DNA of 64,000 bases from positions 7,697-71,696 of the forward strand of contig CAYZVX010000005.1 in NCBI GenBank assembly GCA_964482055.1, in the 5' to 3' direction. Below the pieces are notes generated by a model. The model saw only the letters and a list, made by a program, of their open reading frames with translations, had not been told where the DNA came from and searched no databases. Each line of letters starts with the position of its first letter. Position 1 is the stretch's first letter. Positions 22,803 through 31,971 of this stretch are shown one piece after another. A program made the position numbers and the translations under genes. This DNA comes from G020354085 sp964482055 (GTDB lineage: Bacteria > Pseudomonadota > Gammaproteobacteria > Acidiferrobacterales > Sulfurifustaceae).

Positions 22803-23363
22803 ATGGCTTTGCGCATCAAGACCAAGTTCCGCACCCGCGGCCCGAAGACTATCGAGCAGCGCGCGAGCGTGGTCGGGTTCAACATCTGGAAGGTGGCCCA
22901 GGAAACCTATCGCCACATGAACAAGGAGGGATTCAAGTTCGCCAACGAACGCCAGATCGCCGCGACCATCACCGAGGTGATCGCCTTTCTCGTCCAGGTC
23001 GCCGATCGGCTGGTGTACGGCAAGGTGAGCGAAGAGGAACGCGGACGTTTCATCACCGCGCTCGGCCGACAGCTGGCGCAGATCATGGAGTCGAACCAGG
23101 CTGAGGTGTTCGGCGCCGGCGACTACGTGACGCCCTTCATCGCGACGCTCAATTCGCGCTTTCAGGATTACGCCGAATTTGACTACACAGCCGACGGACC
23201 GAGCTACCACTTCCTGCGGTACTTCGGCGACAAGGTGTCGGAGGCGCTGTCTGCCACCGACAACCGCTGGGTCGTCGAGCACGTCATGGAGATCGAGGCG
23301 CCGGAGGCCATCAAGCTGGTGAAACGTCTCGTGCACGAAGTGCTCGGCATCAGGACGTCCTGA
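22803..23363 (+). CDS. Uncharacterised 186-aa protein
   Basis: I do not recognise this family. From ATG at 22803 the protein has 186 residues with a basic N-terminus (MALRIKTKFRTRGPKTIEQR) and a largely helical body. An aromatic-rich part (FQDYAEFDYTADGPSYHFLRYF) is followed by a helical C-terminus (VVEHVMEIEAPEAIKLVKRL). There is no cysteine, signal or membrane segment. It lies between a promoter and prfB; the basic start hints at nucleic-acid or ribosome contact, but that is only a guess. Confidence 0.7.
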   Translation: MALRIKTKFRTRGPKTIEQRASVVGFNIWKVAQETYRHMNKEGFKFANERQIAATITEVIAFLVQVADRLVYGKVSEEERGRFITALGRQLAQIMESNQAEVFGAGDYVTPFIATLNSRFQDYAEFDYTADGPSYHFLRYFGDKVSEALSATDNRWVVEHVMEIEAPEAIKLVKRLVHEVLGIRTS

Positions 23364-23388
23364 GGGATCAGCGGCGTGCCCAGACGTG

Positions 23389-23394
23389 TATAAT
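23389..23394 (+). promoter_or_regulatory. Perfect -10 element (TATAAT) before prfB
   Basis: TATAAT occurs 27 bases before the prfB start codon. The expected -35 position holds only a weak match, so the promoter call rests mainly on the -10 hexamer. Confidence 0.45.
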
Positions 23395-23420
23395 GAGGCG
23401 ATTTCAGTATCCGTCTCGCC

Positions 23421-24522
23421 ATGGAAGAACTCAATCCGCTGCTCGCCCAAGTGCGCGATCTGAACGCACGCACCCAGACCCTTCGGGGGTTACTTTGACT
23501 TCGACCGCAAGCAGGAGCGGTTGACGGAAGTCACGCGCGAGCTCGAAGACCCGTCGATCTGGAGTGACCCCAAGCGCGCCCAGGAGCTGGGTCGCGAGCG
23601 GGTGCGCCTGGAAAAGGAGCTCGGCGCGCTCGTACGGCTGGACAGTACGATCCAGGAGGCGGGCGAGCTGTTGGAACTTGCCCGTGCCGAAGGCGACACC
23701 CAGATCATCGGGGCAGTCGCCGGCGACCTCGCGCGCGCCGCAAAGGAGCTCCATGAGCTCGAGTTCCGGCGCATGTTCTCCGGGGAGATGGATGCAAACA
23801 ACGCCTTCATGGACATCAAACCCGGCGCCGGCGGCACCGAGGCCCAGGACTGGGCCAACATGCTGCTGCGCATGTACCTCATGTGGGGCGAGAAGCACGG
23901 CTTCAAGACCGAGATCGTCGAGCTGTCGGAAGGCGAGGTCGCCGGCATCAAGAGCGCCACGGTCAAGTTCACCGGGCCCTATGCCTATGGCTGGCTGCGC
24001 AACGAGACGGGCGTGCACCGGCTCGTGCGCAAGTCACCGTTCGATGCCAACCGCGGGCGCCACACCTCCTTCGCCGCCGTGTTCGTGTACCCGGAGGTGG
24101 ATGAGGACATCGACATCGAGATTAATCCGGCGGACCTGCGCGTCGACACCTACCGCGCGAGCGGCGCCGGCGGCCAGCACGTCAACCGCACCGACTCGGC
24201 GGTACGCATCACGCACGTGCCGACCGGTATCGTCGTGCAGTGCCAGTCGGACCGTTCCCAGCACCGCAACCGCGCCGAGGCCATGAGGATGCTCAAGGCC
24301 CGCCTCTACGAGCTCGAGCTGCAGGCCCGTGAACGCGAGCGCCAGAAGCTCGAGGCGAGCAAGACCGATATCGAATGGGGCCATCAGATCCGCTCTTATG
24401 TGCTCGACCAGTCGCGCGTGAAGGATCTGCGTACGGGCGTGGAATCCGCGCGCCCCGAACAGGTTCTTGATGGCGATCTCGACGAGTTTCTTGAGGCAAG
24501 CCTCAAGATGGGAGTCAAGTGA
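23421..24522 (+). CDS. prfB: Peptide chain release factor 2, programmed +1 frameshift
   Basis: RF2 terminates translation at UGA and UAA. Codons 1-25 run from ATG at 23421 to CTT at 23493-23495, followed by an in-frame TGA (23496-23498). A GGGGGT Shine-Dalgarno-like element stands upstream of CTT TGA C, the standard autoregulatory frameshift site. After the +1 shift the frame continues from GAC at 23497 to the stop at 24522, giving 366 residues. The RF2 anticodon-like tripeptide SPF (VRKSPFDANR) and the catalytic GGQ (SGAGGQHVNRT) are present. Low RF2 promotes the shift and hence its own synthesis (family knowledge). lysS follows, as in many proteobacteria. Confidence 0.97.
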
Positions 24523-24566
24523 CAGCTTAAGACTATCCAGTAACGACTTGATTAAAAGATAGAAAG

Positions 24567-26054
24567 ATGGCCGAAAACAACGACGAGAACGAACAGATCG
24601 CGCTGCGCCGCGCGAAGCTCGCGGAGCTGCGCCAACGCGGCCTGGCGTTCCCCAATGATTTCAAGCGCAACGTCATGGCCGGCGAGCTGCACGCCGAGTA
24701 CGAGGGCAAGGCCAACGCCGAGCTTGAGGCGAACCCGGTGCGCGTCAAGGTCGCGGGGCGCATGATGACGCGCCGCATCATGGGCAAGGCGAGCTTCTGC
24801 CACCTGCAGGACATGTCGGGCCAGATCCAGATCTATGTGCAGCGCGACGCCCTGGGTGAGGCGGCCTACGAGGACTTCAAGAAGTGGGATATCGGGGACA
24901 TCGTCGGCGCGGAGGGCACGCTGTTTCGCACCAAGACCGGCGAGCTGTCGGTCAAGGCCGACAGCTTGCGGCTGCTGACCAAGGCGCTGCGCCCGCTGCC
25001 GGAGAAGTACCACGGCCTGGTCGATACCGAGACCCGCTACCGCCAGCGCTACCTCGACTTGATCATGAACGAGGTCACGCGCAAGACGTTTCGCACCCGC
25101 ACCGCCATCATCAACTACATCCGCCATTTCCTGGACGAACGCGGTTTCCTGGAAGTGGAAACGCCGATGATGCAGGCGATCCCGGGCGGCGCCACGGCGC
25201 GCCCGTTTGTGACCTATCACAACGCGCTCGACATCAGCCTTTACCTGCGCGTCGCCCCGGAGCTTTACCTCAAGCGGCTCATCGTCGGTGGTTTCGAGCG
25301 GGTCTATGAGATCAACCGCAACTTCCGCAACGAGGGACTGTCGACCCGGCATAACCCCGAGTTCACGATGCTCGAGTTCTACGAGGCTTACGCGACCTAT
25401 CAGGACCTCATGGACCTCACCGAGGACATGCTGCGCGGCCTGACGCGCCACCTGACCGGTGGGACGACCGTAACCTACCTTGGCGAAGAGTATGATTTCG
25501 GCAAGTCCTTCGAGCGGCTGACGCTCAAGGAGGCGGTGCTGCGCTACAACCCGGACATCACCGCCGCGGAACTGGAGTCCCTCGAATCCGCGCGGCGCAT
25601 TGGCGAGCGGCTCGGCGCGACCGTCAAGCCGAGCTACGGGATCGGCAAGATCCAGCTCGAGATCTTCGAGAAGACCGTGGAGGAAAGGCTCAAGAACCCC
25701 ACCTTCATCACGGCCTATCCGACCGAGGTGTCACCGCTCGCGCGGCGCAATGACCAGGACCCGGAGGTCACCGATCGCTTCGAGCTGTTCGTGGGCGGGC
25801 GCGAGATCGCCAATGGCTTCTCCGAGCTCAACGACGCCGAGGACCAGGCCGAGCGTTTCCGCCGCCAGGTCCAGGAGAAGGAGGCGGGCGATCTGGAGGC
25901 CATGCACTTTGACGCCGACTATATCCGCGCCCTCGAGCACGGAATGCCGCCGACGGCCGGCGAGGGGATCGGCATCGACCGCCTCGTGATGCTCTATACG
26001 AACTCGCCGTCAATACGCGACGTGCTGCTGTTCCCGCACATGCGTGCGGAGTGA
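24567..26054 (+). CDS. lysS: Lysyl-tRNA synthetase (class II)
   Basis: It charges tRNA-Lys in the cytoplasm. The 495-residue protein has an N-terminal OB-fold anticodon-binding domain (about 55-160) and a class II catalytic core. Motif 2 (FERVYEINRNFRNEG...TRHNPEFTMLEFYEAY) and motif 3 (GEGIGIDRLVML) are visible. It lies 44 bases after prfB in the common prfB-lysS pair and converges with the HDOD gene. Confidence 0.98.
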   Translation: MAENNDENEQIALRRAKLAELRQRGLAFPNDFKRNVMAGELHAEYEGKANAELEANPVRVKVAGRMMTRRIMGKASFCHLQDMSGQIQIYVQRDALGEAAYEDFKKWDIGDIVGAEGTLFRTKTGELSVKADSLRLLTKALRPLPEKYHGLVDTETRYRQRYLDLIMNEVTRKTFRTRTAIINYIRHFLDERGFLEVETPMMQAIPGGATARPFVTYHNALDISLYLRVAPELYLKRLIVGGFERVYEINRNFRNEGLSTRHNPEFTMLEFYEAYATYQDLMDLTEDMLRGLTRHLTGGTTVTYLGEEYDFGKSFERLTLKEAVLRYNPDITAAELESLESARRIGERLGATVKPSYGIGKIQLEIFEKTVEERLKNPTFITAYPTEVSPLARRNDQDPEVTDRFELFVGGREIANGFSELNDAEDQAERFRRQVQEKEAGDLEAMHFDADYIRALEHGMPPTAGEGIGIDRLVMLYTNSPSIRDVLLFPHMRAE

Positions 26055-26077
26055 CCGTTCGACCGGTGCGGGGACGC

Positions 26078-26977
26078 CTAGCCGCTCAGGAGCGCGCGCA
26101 TCTGGGCCATCTCGCCTTTCGCCTGCTCCATGGCGAGCAGGCTTTCAGCCGGCGTGAGACCCAGCTTGGCCAGGGCGGGGACATCGGCCCACTGCACCTT
26201 GGCGTAACGATGTGCGGTGCCGATATAGCTGTGCAGATTCGCGACCAGCACGAGGTCGACGTAGTCGACCTCCGCGCTGTAGCGGCCGAGATCCTCGTGC
26301 TCGGCGGCGACGGCGATCATCTCGGCGGGAAACTTCCAGGTTTCGAGAATCAGCTTGCCCACGGTGGTGTGCATCTTCTCGATGGCCTCATCGAGCAGCG
26401 CGTCCTTACCGGCAATCTCGGGAAAATCCTCGGCGCGCGCGACGATCGGCAGTGTGCCGATATCGTGCAGCAGCCCGGCCAGCATGGCCTGGTCCGGGGA
26501 GAGCTTGGTGAACTTACGCGCGAAGGAAGCGGCGATGACGGCGACCGAGACGCTGTGCGACCAGAGCGTCTCGATCCGCTTCTTGAGGGCCGGCGATTGA
26601 CTCTGGAAGAGCTGCTGCATGACGAGGCTCTGCACCAGGTTGCGAACCACCTTGGCCCCGAGGCGCGTGACCGCCGTCTGGATGTTGTCGATTTGACTGC
26701 TGCCGCGATAGAGGGGGCTGTTGGCGACCCGTAGCAAGCGTGCAGAGAGCGCCGCGTCCATGCCGATGAGCTTGGCGACCTGCGCGGCGGTCGAATTCTC
26801 GTCCTCCACGACCTTGCGGATGCGAACGGCAATCTCGGGCAGGGTCGGCAGCTTGAGACAGTTCTGCCTGATGTCGCCGATGATGACGGCGATGAATCGG
26901 TCAGAGGCTTCGTGCACGAGGGGACTCCGGTACTCGTTTTTTGGCGCGCGGCGCCGAATCCCCTTTATCATAGTCAA
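26078..26977 (-). CDS. HDOD-domain signalling protein
   Basis: This 299-residue protein consists mostly of one HDOD domain (about 35-240). It carries KLPTLPEIAVRIRKVV near the start and the degenerate metal-dependent phosphohydrolase motif GLLHDIGTLPI. HDOD proteins act in bacterial signal transduction, often with c-di-GMP or chemotaxis systems, without clear enzymatic activity. The N-terminus is basic (KGIRRRAPKNEYR). It is divergent from miaA, with only 14 bases between the starts. Confidence 0.88.
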   Translation of the reverse strand: MTMIKGIRRRAPKNEYRSPLVHEASDRFIAVIIGDIRQNCLKLPTLPEIAVRIRKVVEDENSTAAQVAKLIGMDAALSARLLRVANSPLYRGSSQIDNIQTAVTRLGAKVVRNLVQSLVMQQLFQSQSPALKKRIETLWSHSVSVAVIAASFARKFTKLSPDQAMLAGLLHDIGTLPIVARAEDFPEIAGKDALLDEAIEKMHTTVGKLILETWKFPAEMIAVAAEHEDLGRYSAEVDYVDLVLVANLHSYIGTAHRYAKVQWADVPALAKLGLTPAESLLAMEQAKGEMAQMRALLSG

Positions 26978-26991
26978 TATTTCTGAACGGC

Positions 26992-27942
26992 TTGAGGATT
27001 ACGCTGTTGCGGGAGGAATGCTCCGGGCGGGCGATTTTTCTGATGGGGCCAACCGCCTCTGGAAAGACCGCGCTCGCGCTGGCTCTGCACGAGCGGCTGC
27101 CCGTCGAGATCATTAGCGTAGACGCCGCCCAGGTCTATCGCGGCATGGACATCGGCACGGCCAAGCCAAGCGCCGAGGAATTGGTGCGCGCCCCGCACCG
27201 GCTGATCGACATCCGCGATCCGGCGCAGACCTACTCGGCCGCGGATTTCTGCAGCGACGCACGGCGGGAGATGGATGCGATCACCCGCGCCGGGCGCATC
27301 CCGTTATTGGTCGGCGGCACCATGTTCTATTTTCGGGCGCTCGAGCTCGGTCTGTCGGCGCTTCCGCGTGCCGATGCGGCGCTGCGCGCCCGCCTGCGCG
27401 AGGAGGCGCGTGAGCTGGGCTGGCCGGCCCTGCATGCGCGTCTGGCCGCGCATGATCCGGCCGCCGCGGCGCGCATCAGCCCCAACGATCAGCAGCGAAT
27501 CCAGCGCGCACTCGAGATTATCGAACTCACCGGGCGCTCGCCAAGCGAGCTGGCCGCGCACCGCCCGCGCGCGGCACTGCCGTACCGGGTCACACGGATC
27601 GCGCTGCTGCCCGGCGATCGCGCCGAGCTGGGCGAACGCATCGCGCGGCGTTTCGCGCACATGCTCAAGCGCGGATTGGTCGCGGAGGTTGAAAAGCTCC
27701 TTCAGCGCCGCGATCTGCATTTGGAGACGCCCTCCATGCGTACGGTGGGGTACCGGCAGGTGGGGGAGTACTTGACTGGCGTCGTCAAGTATTCTGAAAT
27801 GTGCGAAAGAGTGGTGTTCGCAACCCGGCAGCTGGCCAAGCGGCAGCTGACATGGTTGCGTTCGTATCCGGGCGTGAATTCGGTTGGTATGAATGATAAG
27901 GTGCCCATCGAGGAGTGCTTGGCGAAGCTGGGCCCGCTCTAG
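26992..27942 (+). CDS. miaA: tRNA dimethylallyltransferase MiaA
   Basis: It adds the dimethylallyl group to A37 of tRNAs reading UNN codons. The 316-residue protein has the P-loop GPTASGKT and the DAAQVYRGMDIGTAKPS motif. RRYPVNDQQRIQRALEI-like and TRQLAKRQLTWLR regions are complete. No in-frame ATG exists near the 5' end; TTG at 26992 or TTG at 27007 must be used. miaA is followed by hfq, the classic gammaproteobacterial order. Confidence 0.95.
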   Translation: MRITLLREECSGRAIFLMGPTASGKTALALALHERLPVEIISVDAAQVYRGMDIGTAKPSAEELVRAPHRLIDIRDPAQTYSAADFCSDARREMDAITRAGRIPLLVGGTMFYFRALELGLSALPRADAALRARLREEARELGWPALHARLAAHDPAAAARISPNDQQRIQRALEIIELTGRSPSELAAHRPRAALPYRVTRIALLPGDRAELGERIARRFAHMLKRGLVAEVEKLLQRRDLHLETPSMRTVGYRQVGEYLTGVVKYSEMCERVVFATRQLAKRQLTWLRSYPGVNSVGMNDKVPIEECLAKLGPL

Positions 27943-28048
27943 TGGCTGTCCGCGGGCGGCCCGGAAAAACGAATTTGCGCGGCATTGACCGGCGTTCGGG
28001 CAAAACCAGGCCAAGCGGGCAAACACAATACAAAATCAGGAGAAAGAC

Positions 28049-28306
28049 ATGAGCCAGCAAAAAGGGCAAGCGTTACAAGACCCTTTCCTCAATACCCTTC
28101 GCAAGGAGCACGTCCCGGTGTCCATTTTCCTTGTGAATGGCATCAAGCTGCAGGGTCAGATCGAGTCGTTTGATCAGTTCGTCGTGCTGCTCAAGAACTC
28201 GGTCAGTCAGATGATCTACAAGCACGCGATTTCGACCGTGGTGCCCAGTCGGCCGGTCAAGTTCCAGTTTGAGAGCTCCGATACACCAGAATCCAAAGAG
28301 TCCTGA
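28049..28306 (+). CDS. hfq: RNA chaperone Hfq
   Basis: This is a hexameric Sm-like RNA chaperone that pairs small RNAs with mRNAs. The 85-residue protein has the Sm1 region (LQDPFLNTLRKEHVPVSIFL) and the Sm2 motif YKHAISTVVP. The distal-face tyrosine/lysine residues are present, and the C-terminal tail is short. A strong AGGAGAAAG site stands before the ATG. The hflX frame overlaps its 3' end. Confidence 0.98.
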   Translation: MSQQKGQALQDPFLNTLRKEHVPVSIFLVNGIKLQGQIESFDQFVVLLKNSVSQMIYKHAISTVVPSRPVKFQFESSDTPESKES

Positions 28307-29636
28307 TCCGGCGTCCCCGGTCAATGGGGGGCGTGCGCCCGAGCGCGCGTTGCTGTTGCATCTGCGCCTCACCGGCCGGCCACAGCACGAGCAGGAGGAC
28401 GTCGAGGAGCTGCGGCTGCTCGCCACCTCCGCCGGCGCGCAGGTGGTCGGCACGATTGTCGGCAGCCGCTACGCGCCGGACGCCGGCACCTTCATCGGCC
28501 GCGGCAAGGCCGAAGAGGTGCGCGACGCGGCCGCCCGCGAGCGTGCCGACGTCGTGCTGGTCAATCACGCGTTGTCGCCGAGCCAGGAACGCAACCTGGA
28601 AAAGGCGATTGGTTGCCGGGTGCTTGACCGCGTCGGTTTGATTCTCGATATCTTTGCGCAGCGTGCGCGTTCGCACGAGGGCAAGTTGCAGGTTGAGCTC
28701 GCGCAGCTCGAGCACCTGTCGACGCGGCTGGTGCGGGGCTGGACGCACCTCGAACGCCAGAAGGGCGGCATCGGCCTGCGCGGCCCCGGCGAAACGCAGC
28801 TCGAGGTCGACCGCCGGCTCATCCGCGATCGCATCAAGAAGCTCAACGACCGCCTCGAGCAAGTCTACACGCAGCGCCGCAGCCGCCGGCGCGCGCGCCA
28901 CAAGGTGCCGATTCCGACCATCTCGCTCGTCGGTTATACGAACGCCGGCAAGTCGACGCTGTTCAACCGGTTGACCGGCGCCGGCGTCTACGCGGCGGAC
29001 CAGCTGTTTGCCACGCTCGACCCGACCATGCGGCGCGTCGAGCTCGCGGGAAACAGCGCCGTGGTGCTTGCGGATACGGTCGGATTCATTCGTCACCTGC
29101 CGCACGACCTGGTCGAGGCGTTCAAATCGACGTTGGAAGAGGTCGCCGGCGCCGATTTGCTGTTACACGTTACCGACAGCAGCCATCCCGAGCGGCTCGA
29201 ACAGATGACGCGCGTCGATGAGGTTCTGGCGCAGATCGGCGCGGCTGACATTCCACAGGTAGTCGTGTTCAACAAGATCGACGCGACGGGCGAAGCGGCC
29301 CGCATCGAGCGCGGTGACGGCCGGGTGCTGGCGCGCGTGTGGCTGTCGGCGCGTACCGGCGCGGGCGTGGAACTGTTGCGCGATCTGCTGGCGGAGCACT
29401 ACCGTGCGCAACGTCGCCTGCTGCGTTTCGTGCTTCCGGCGCAGGCCGGTCGGCTGCGGGCCATGATCTACGAGCGCGCCGAGGTGCGCGGCGAGACCGC
29501 GCTCGAGTCGGGTGGCTGGCTGCTCGAGGCGGCACTGACGACCGCGCAGCTTGCCTGGTTGCAGCAGCAGGAAGGTTTTGATGCCGGCTATCTCCAAGAA
29601 AAACCGCGGGAAATTCTTGCCGCTACCGGTTCCTGA
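28269..29636 (+). CDS. hflX: Ribosome-associated GTPase HflX
   Basis: This GTPase splits or rescues stalled ribosomes. The 455-residue frame contains the HflX N-domain (VGTIVGSRYAPDAGTFIGRGKAEEV), a coiled linker, and the G domain with G1 GYTNAGKST, G3 DTVGF and G4 NKID. No ATG or GTG is available at the expected N-terminus. The only early initiation codons are TTGs, the first at 28269 inside hfq, so the exact start is uncertain and translational coupling with hfq is likely. Confidence 0.93.
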   Translation: MRAPIHQNPKSPDPASPVNGGRAPERALLLHLRLTGRPQHEQEDVEELRLLATSAGAQVVGTIVGSRYAPDAGTFIGRGKAEEVRDAAARERADVVLVNHALSPSQERNLEKAIGCRVLDRVGLILDIFAQRARSHEGKLQVELAQLEHLSTRLVRGWTHLERQKGGIGLRGPGETQLEVDRRLIRDRIKKLNDRLEQVYTQRRSRRRARHKVPIPTISLVGYTNAGKSTLFNRLTGAGVYAADQLFATLDPTMRRVELAGNSAVVLADTVGFIRHLPHDLVEAFKSTLEEVAGADLLLHVTDSSHPERLEQMTRVDEVLAQIGAADIPQVVVFNKIDATGEAARIERGDGRVLARVWLSARTGAGVELLRDLLAEHYRAQRRLLRFVLPAQAGRLRAMIYERAEVRGETALESGGWLLEAALTTAQLAWLQQQEGFDAGYLQEKPREILAATGS

Positions 29637-29645
29637 CCCTAGAAT
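29617..29645 (+). promoter_or_regulatory. Candidate hflKC promoter inside the end of hflX
   Basis: TTGCCG, 17 bases, then TAGAAT, with the -35 inside the last codons of hflX. It would allow hflK-hflC to be transcribed separately from miaA-hfq-hflX. Confidence 0.5.
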
Positions 29646-29699
29646 GCCGCTTTCCTGAAAAGCAGGCGGCGACCACCATTCCCTTCAAGGAGTAACAGC

Positions 29700-30890
29700 G
29701 TGGCTTGGAACGAACCGGGTAGCTCCGGGGACAAAGACCCGTGGGGGCAGCGCCGCCGTGGCGGCGGCGCCGATCTTGATCAAATCGTCAAGAACATCCA
29801 GGACAAGCTCGGCCGCCTCTTTGGTGGCGGGAAGCGCGGCGGTGGCGCCGAAGGTGGCGCGGGTGGGGGTGCCGGTTACGGGCTGGGCCTCATCGCGCTG
29901 GCCGCGGTTGGCGTGTGGCTTGCGACCGGCACCTACATCGTGCAGCCCGGCGAGCGCGGTGTGGTGTTGCGCTTCGGCAAGAATACCGAGATCACGGAGG
30001 CCGGCCTGCACTGGCGCCTGCCGTATCCGATCGAGCGTGTGGAAAAAGTCAACGTTGAGAAGGTTTCGGTGATCGAAATCGGCTATCGCACCGATCCGCG
30101 TTCCGGGCGCAAGGACAAGCGCCCGCGCGAGGCGCTGATGCTCACGGAGGATGAGAACATCATCGATCTCGAGTTTGCCGTGCAGTACAAGATCAAGGAC
30201 GCTGCGGCGTATCTGTTCAAGGTCCGTGATCCGGAGCAGACCATCACGGCTGCAATGGAGTCGGCGGTCCGCGAGATCGTCGGTAAGAGCACCATGGATT
30301 TCGCCTTGACCGAGGGGCGCGACCAGGTGAATCAGGGTACCCGTGAGATGCTGCAAACGATCCTCGACCGCTATAACTCCGGCGTACAGATCGTCACCGT
30401 CGAGATGCAGAAGGCGCAGCCGCCGGAAGAGGTCAAATCGGCGTTCGATGACGCCGTAAAAGCGCGCGAGGACGAGCAGCGCGCCAAGAACGAGGCAGAG
30501 GCCTACGCCAACGACATCTTGCCCCGCGCGCGCGGTGCCGCCGCGCGGCTTGTGCAGGAGGCCGAAGGCTACAAGGCGGCGAGCATCGCGCGTGCCGAAG
30601 GCGATGCCCAGCGTTTCTCGCGCATCGCTACCGAGTACGCCAAGGCGCCCGCGGTCACGCGTGAGCGACTCTACATCGAGACGATGGAACAGGTTCTGTC
30701 CAACACCACCAAGGTGTTCGTCGATCAGCGCGGCGGCAACAACGTGCTGTATCTGCCGCTCGACAAGATCATGCGCGCGCAGGAGCCGGCGGCCGTGGCG
30801 CCGGCGCACAGCGCCACCGAGCCCGAGACGTCGGCCGCGGGCCAGGCGCAGCGCGGACGGACGGATCTGCGTCGCCGGGGGACGCCGTGA
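29700..30890 (+). CDS. hflK: FtsH protease modulator HflK
   Basis: HflK is a membrane-anchored SPFH-domain protein that forms a cage with HflC around FtsH. The 396-residue protein has a Gly-rich cytoplasmic N-terminus. A transmembrane helix near residues 60-80 is followed by the SPFH/band-7 domain (YIVQPGERGVVLRFGK) and a coiled C-terminal part. It ends with a variable, polar tail. Translation starts at GTG 29700 after AAGGAG. The stop overlaps the hflC start (TGATG). Confidence 0.95.
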   Translation: MAWNEPGSSGDKDPWGQRRRGGGADLDQIVKNIQDKLGRLFGGGKRGGGAEGGAGGGAGYGLGLIALAAVGVWLATGTYIVQPGERGVVLRFGKNTEITEAGLHWRLPYPIERVEKVNVEKVSVIEIGYRTDPRSGRKDKRPREALMLTEDENIIDLEFAVQYKIKDAAAYLFKVRDPEQTITAAMESAVREIVGKSTMDFALTEGRDQVNQGTREMLQTILDRYNSGVQIVTVEMQKAQPPEEVKSAFDDAVKAREDEQRAKNEAEAYANDILPRARGAAARLVQEAEGYKAASIARAEGDAQRFSRIATEYAKAPAVTRERLYIETMEQVLSNTTKVFVDQRGGNNVLYLPLDKIMRAQEPAAVAPAHSATEPETSAAGQAQRGRTDLRRRGTP

Positions 30891-31759
30891 TGAACCAGTC
30901 GAAACTGATCGCGCTGGTTGCGCTGGTGCTGGTGATCCTGGTCGTGGCCGGCTCGGCGGTGTACACCGTCGATGAGCGCGAGAAGACGATCGTCGTGCGC
31001 TTCGGCCAGGTGTTGCGCTACGACGACAAGCCGGGCATTCACCTCAAGACGCCGTTCATCGACGACGTACGCTACTTCGATGCGCGCATTCTGACGCTCG
31101 ACGCCGAACCGACGCCGTTTCTCACCAAGGAGAAGAAATACGTTCTCGTCGACTCGTTCGTGAAATGGCGGCTAGTGGATGCGCTGCAGTACTACCTGAC
31201 CGTCGGCGGGTCGGAATCGGAAGCCAAGCGCCGGCTCGAGCAGCTCGTGAACAGCGGCCTGCGCGATGAGTTCGGCAAGCGCACGGTGAAAGACGTCATT
31301 TCGGCGGATCGCGCCAAGATCATGGAGATCCTCACCGTCAATGCCGACAGGGAAGCCCGCAAGTTCGGCCTCGAGGTCGTGGACGTGCGCCTGCAGCGCG
31401 TTGATCTGCCGCCCGAGGTGAGCCAGTCGGTGTTCCAGCGCATGAAGGCGGAGCGCTCGCGTATCGCCAACGAGCTGCGCGCCCAGGGTGCGGAGGCGGC
31501 CGAAAAGATCCGCGCCGACGCCGAGCGCCGGCGCGAGATCCTGCTGGCCGACGCTTACCGGCAGGCCGAGCGGCTGCGCGGCGAGGGCGATGCGCGCGCG
31601 ACGGCGATCTACGCCGGGGCCGCCAACAATGCCCCCGAGTTCTACTCGCTCTACCGCAGCCTCGGGGCGTACAGAGAGAGCTTCAAGAGCAAAGACGATA
31701 TTCTGGTGGTCGATCCCAGCGCGGATTTCTTCAAATACCTGAAGAAGCCGACGCGCTAG
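30890..31759 (+). CDS. hflC: FtsH protease modulator HflC
   Basis: This is the partner of HflK in the FtsH regulatory complex. The 289-residue protein starts with an N-terminal transmembrane anchor (LIALVALVLVILVVAGSAVYTV). The SPFH domain then begins EREKTIVVRFGQV, and a helical region rich in charged residues follows. It starts at ATG 30890, overlapping the hflK stop; a GTG three bases upstream is possible. Confidence 0.95.
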   Translation: MNQSKLIALVALVLVILVVAGSAVYTVDEREKTIVVRFGQVLRYDDKPGIHLKTPFIDDVRYFDARILTLDAEPTPFLTKEKKYVLVDSFVKWRLVDALQYYLTVGGSESEAKRRLEQLVNSGLRDEFGKRTVKDVISADRAKIMEILTVNADREARKFGLEVVDVRLQRVDLPPEVSQSVFQRMKAERSRIANELRAQGAEAAEKIRADAERRREILLADAYRQAERLRGEGDARATAIYAGAANNAPEFYSLYRSLGAYRESFKSKDDILVVDPSADFFKYLKKPTR

Positions 31760-31774
31760 GGCGAGACACGGGCC

Positions 31775-31966
31775 ATGCGATGGCATGATTTGGGCGTAGC
31801 GCTGGCCCTGCTGCTGGTGATCGAGGGCGTCCTGCCGTTTCTCAATCCTGCCGCCCTGCGCCGCATGCTCGCCGCGATCAGCGAATTGAACGACGGTCAG
31901 CTGCGTTTCGCCGGTATGACCAGCATGCTGCTCGGGCTCCTGCTGCTCTACTTCATCAACGGCTGA
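31775..31966 (+). CDS. DUF2065 small membrane protein
   Basis: This is a 63-residue protein with two hydrophobic helices, one near residues 5-22 and one near 46-61, joined by a polar loop (NPAALRRMLAAISELNDGQLR). It matches DUF2065, a small family typically found between hflC and hisZ or purA. Function is unknown. It sits 15 bases after hflC and 5 bases before hisZ, so it is part of the same transcript. Confidence 0.85.
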   Translation: MRWHDLGVALALLLVIEGVLPFLNPAALRRMLAAISELNDGQLRFAGMTSMLLGLLLLYFING

Positions 31967-31971
31967 TTCCA

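Noticed and set aside
23421..23498. prfB as a pseudogene because of an in-frame TGA after codon 25
   Set aside because: CTT TGA C preceded by a GGGGGT run is the conserved programmed frameshift site of RF2, and the downstream frame is complete.
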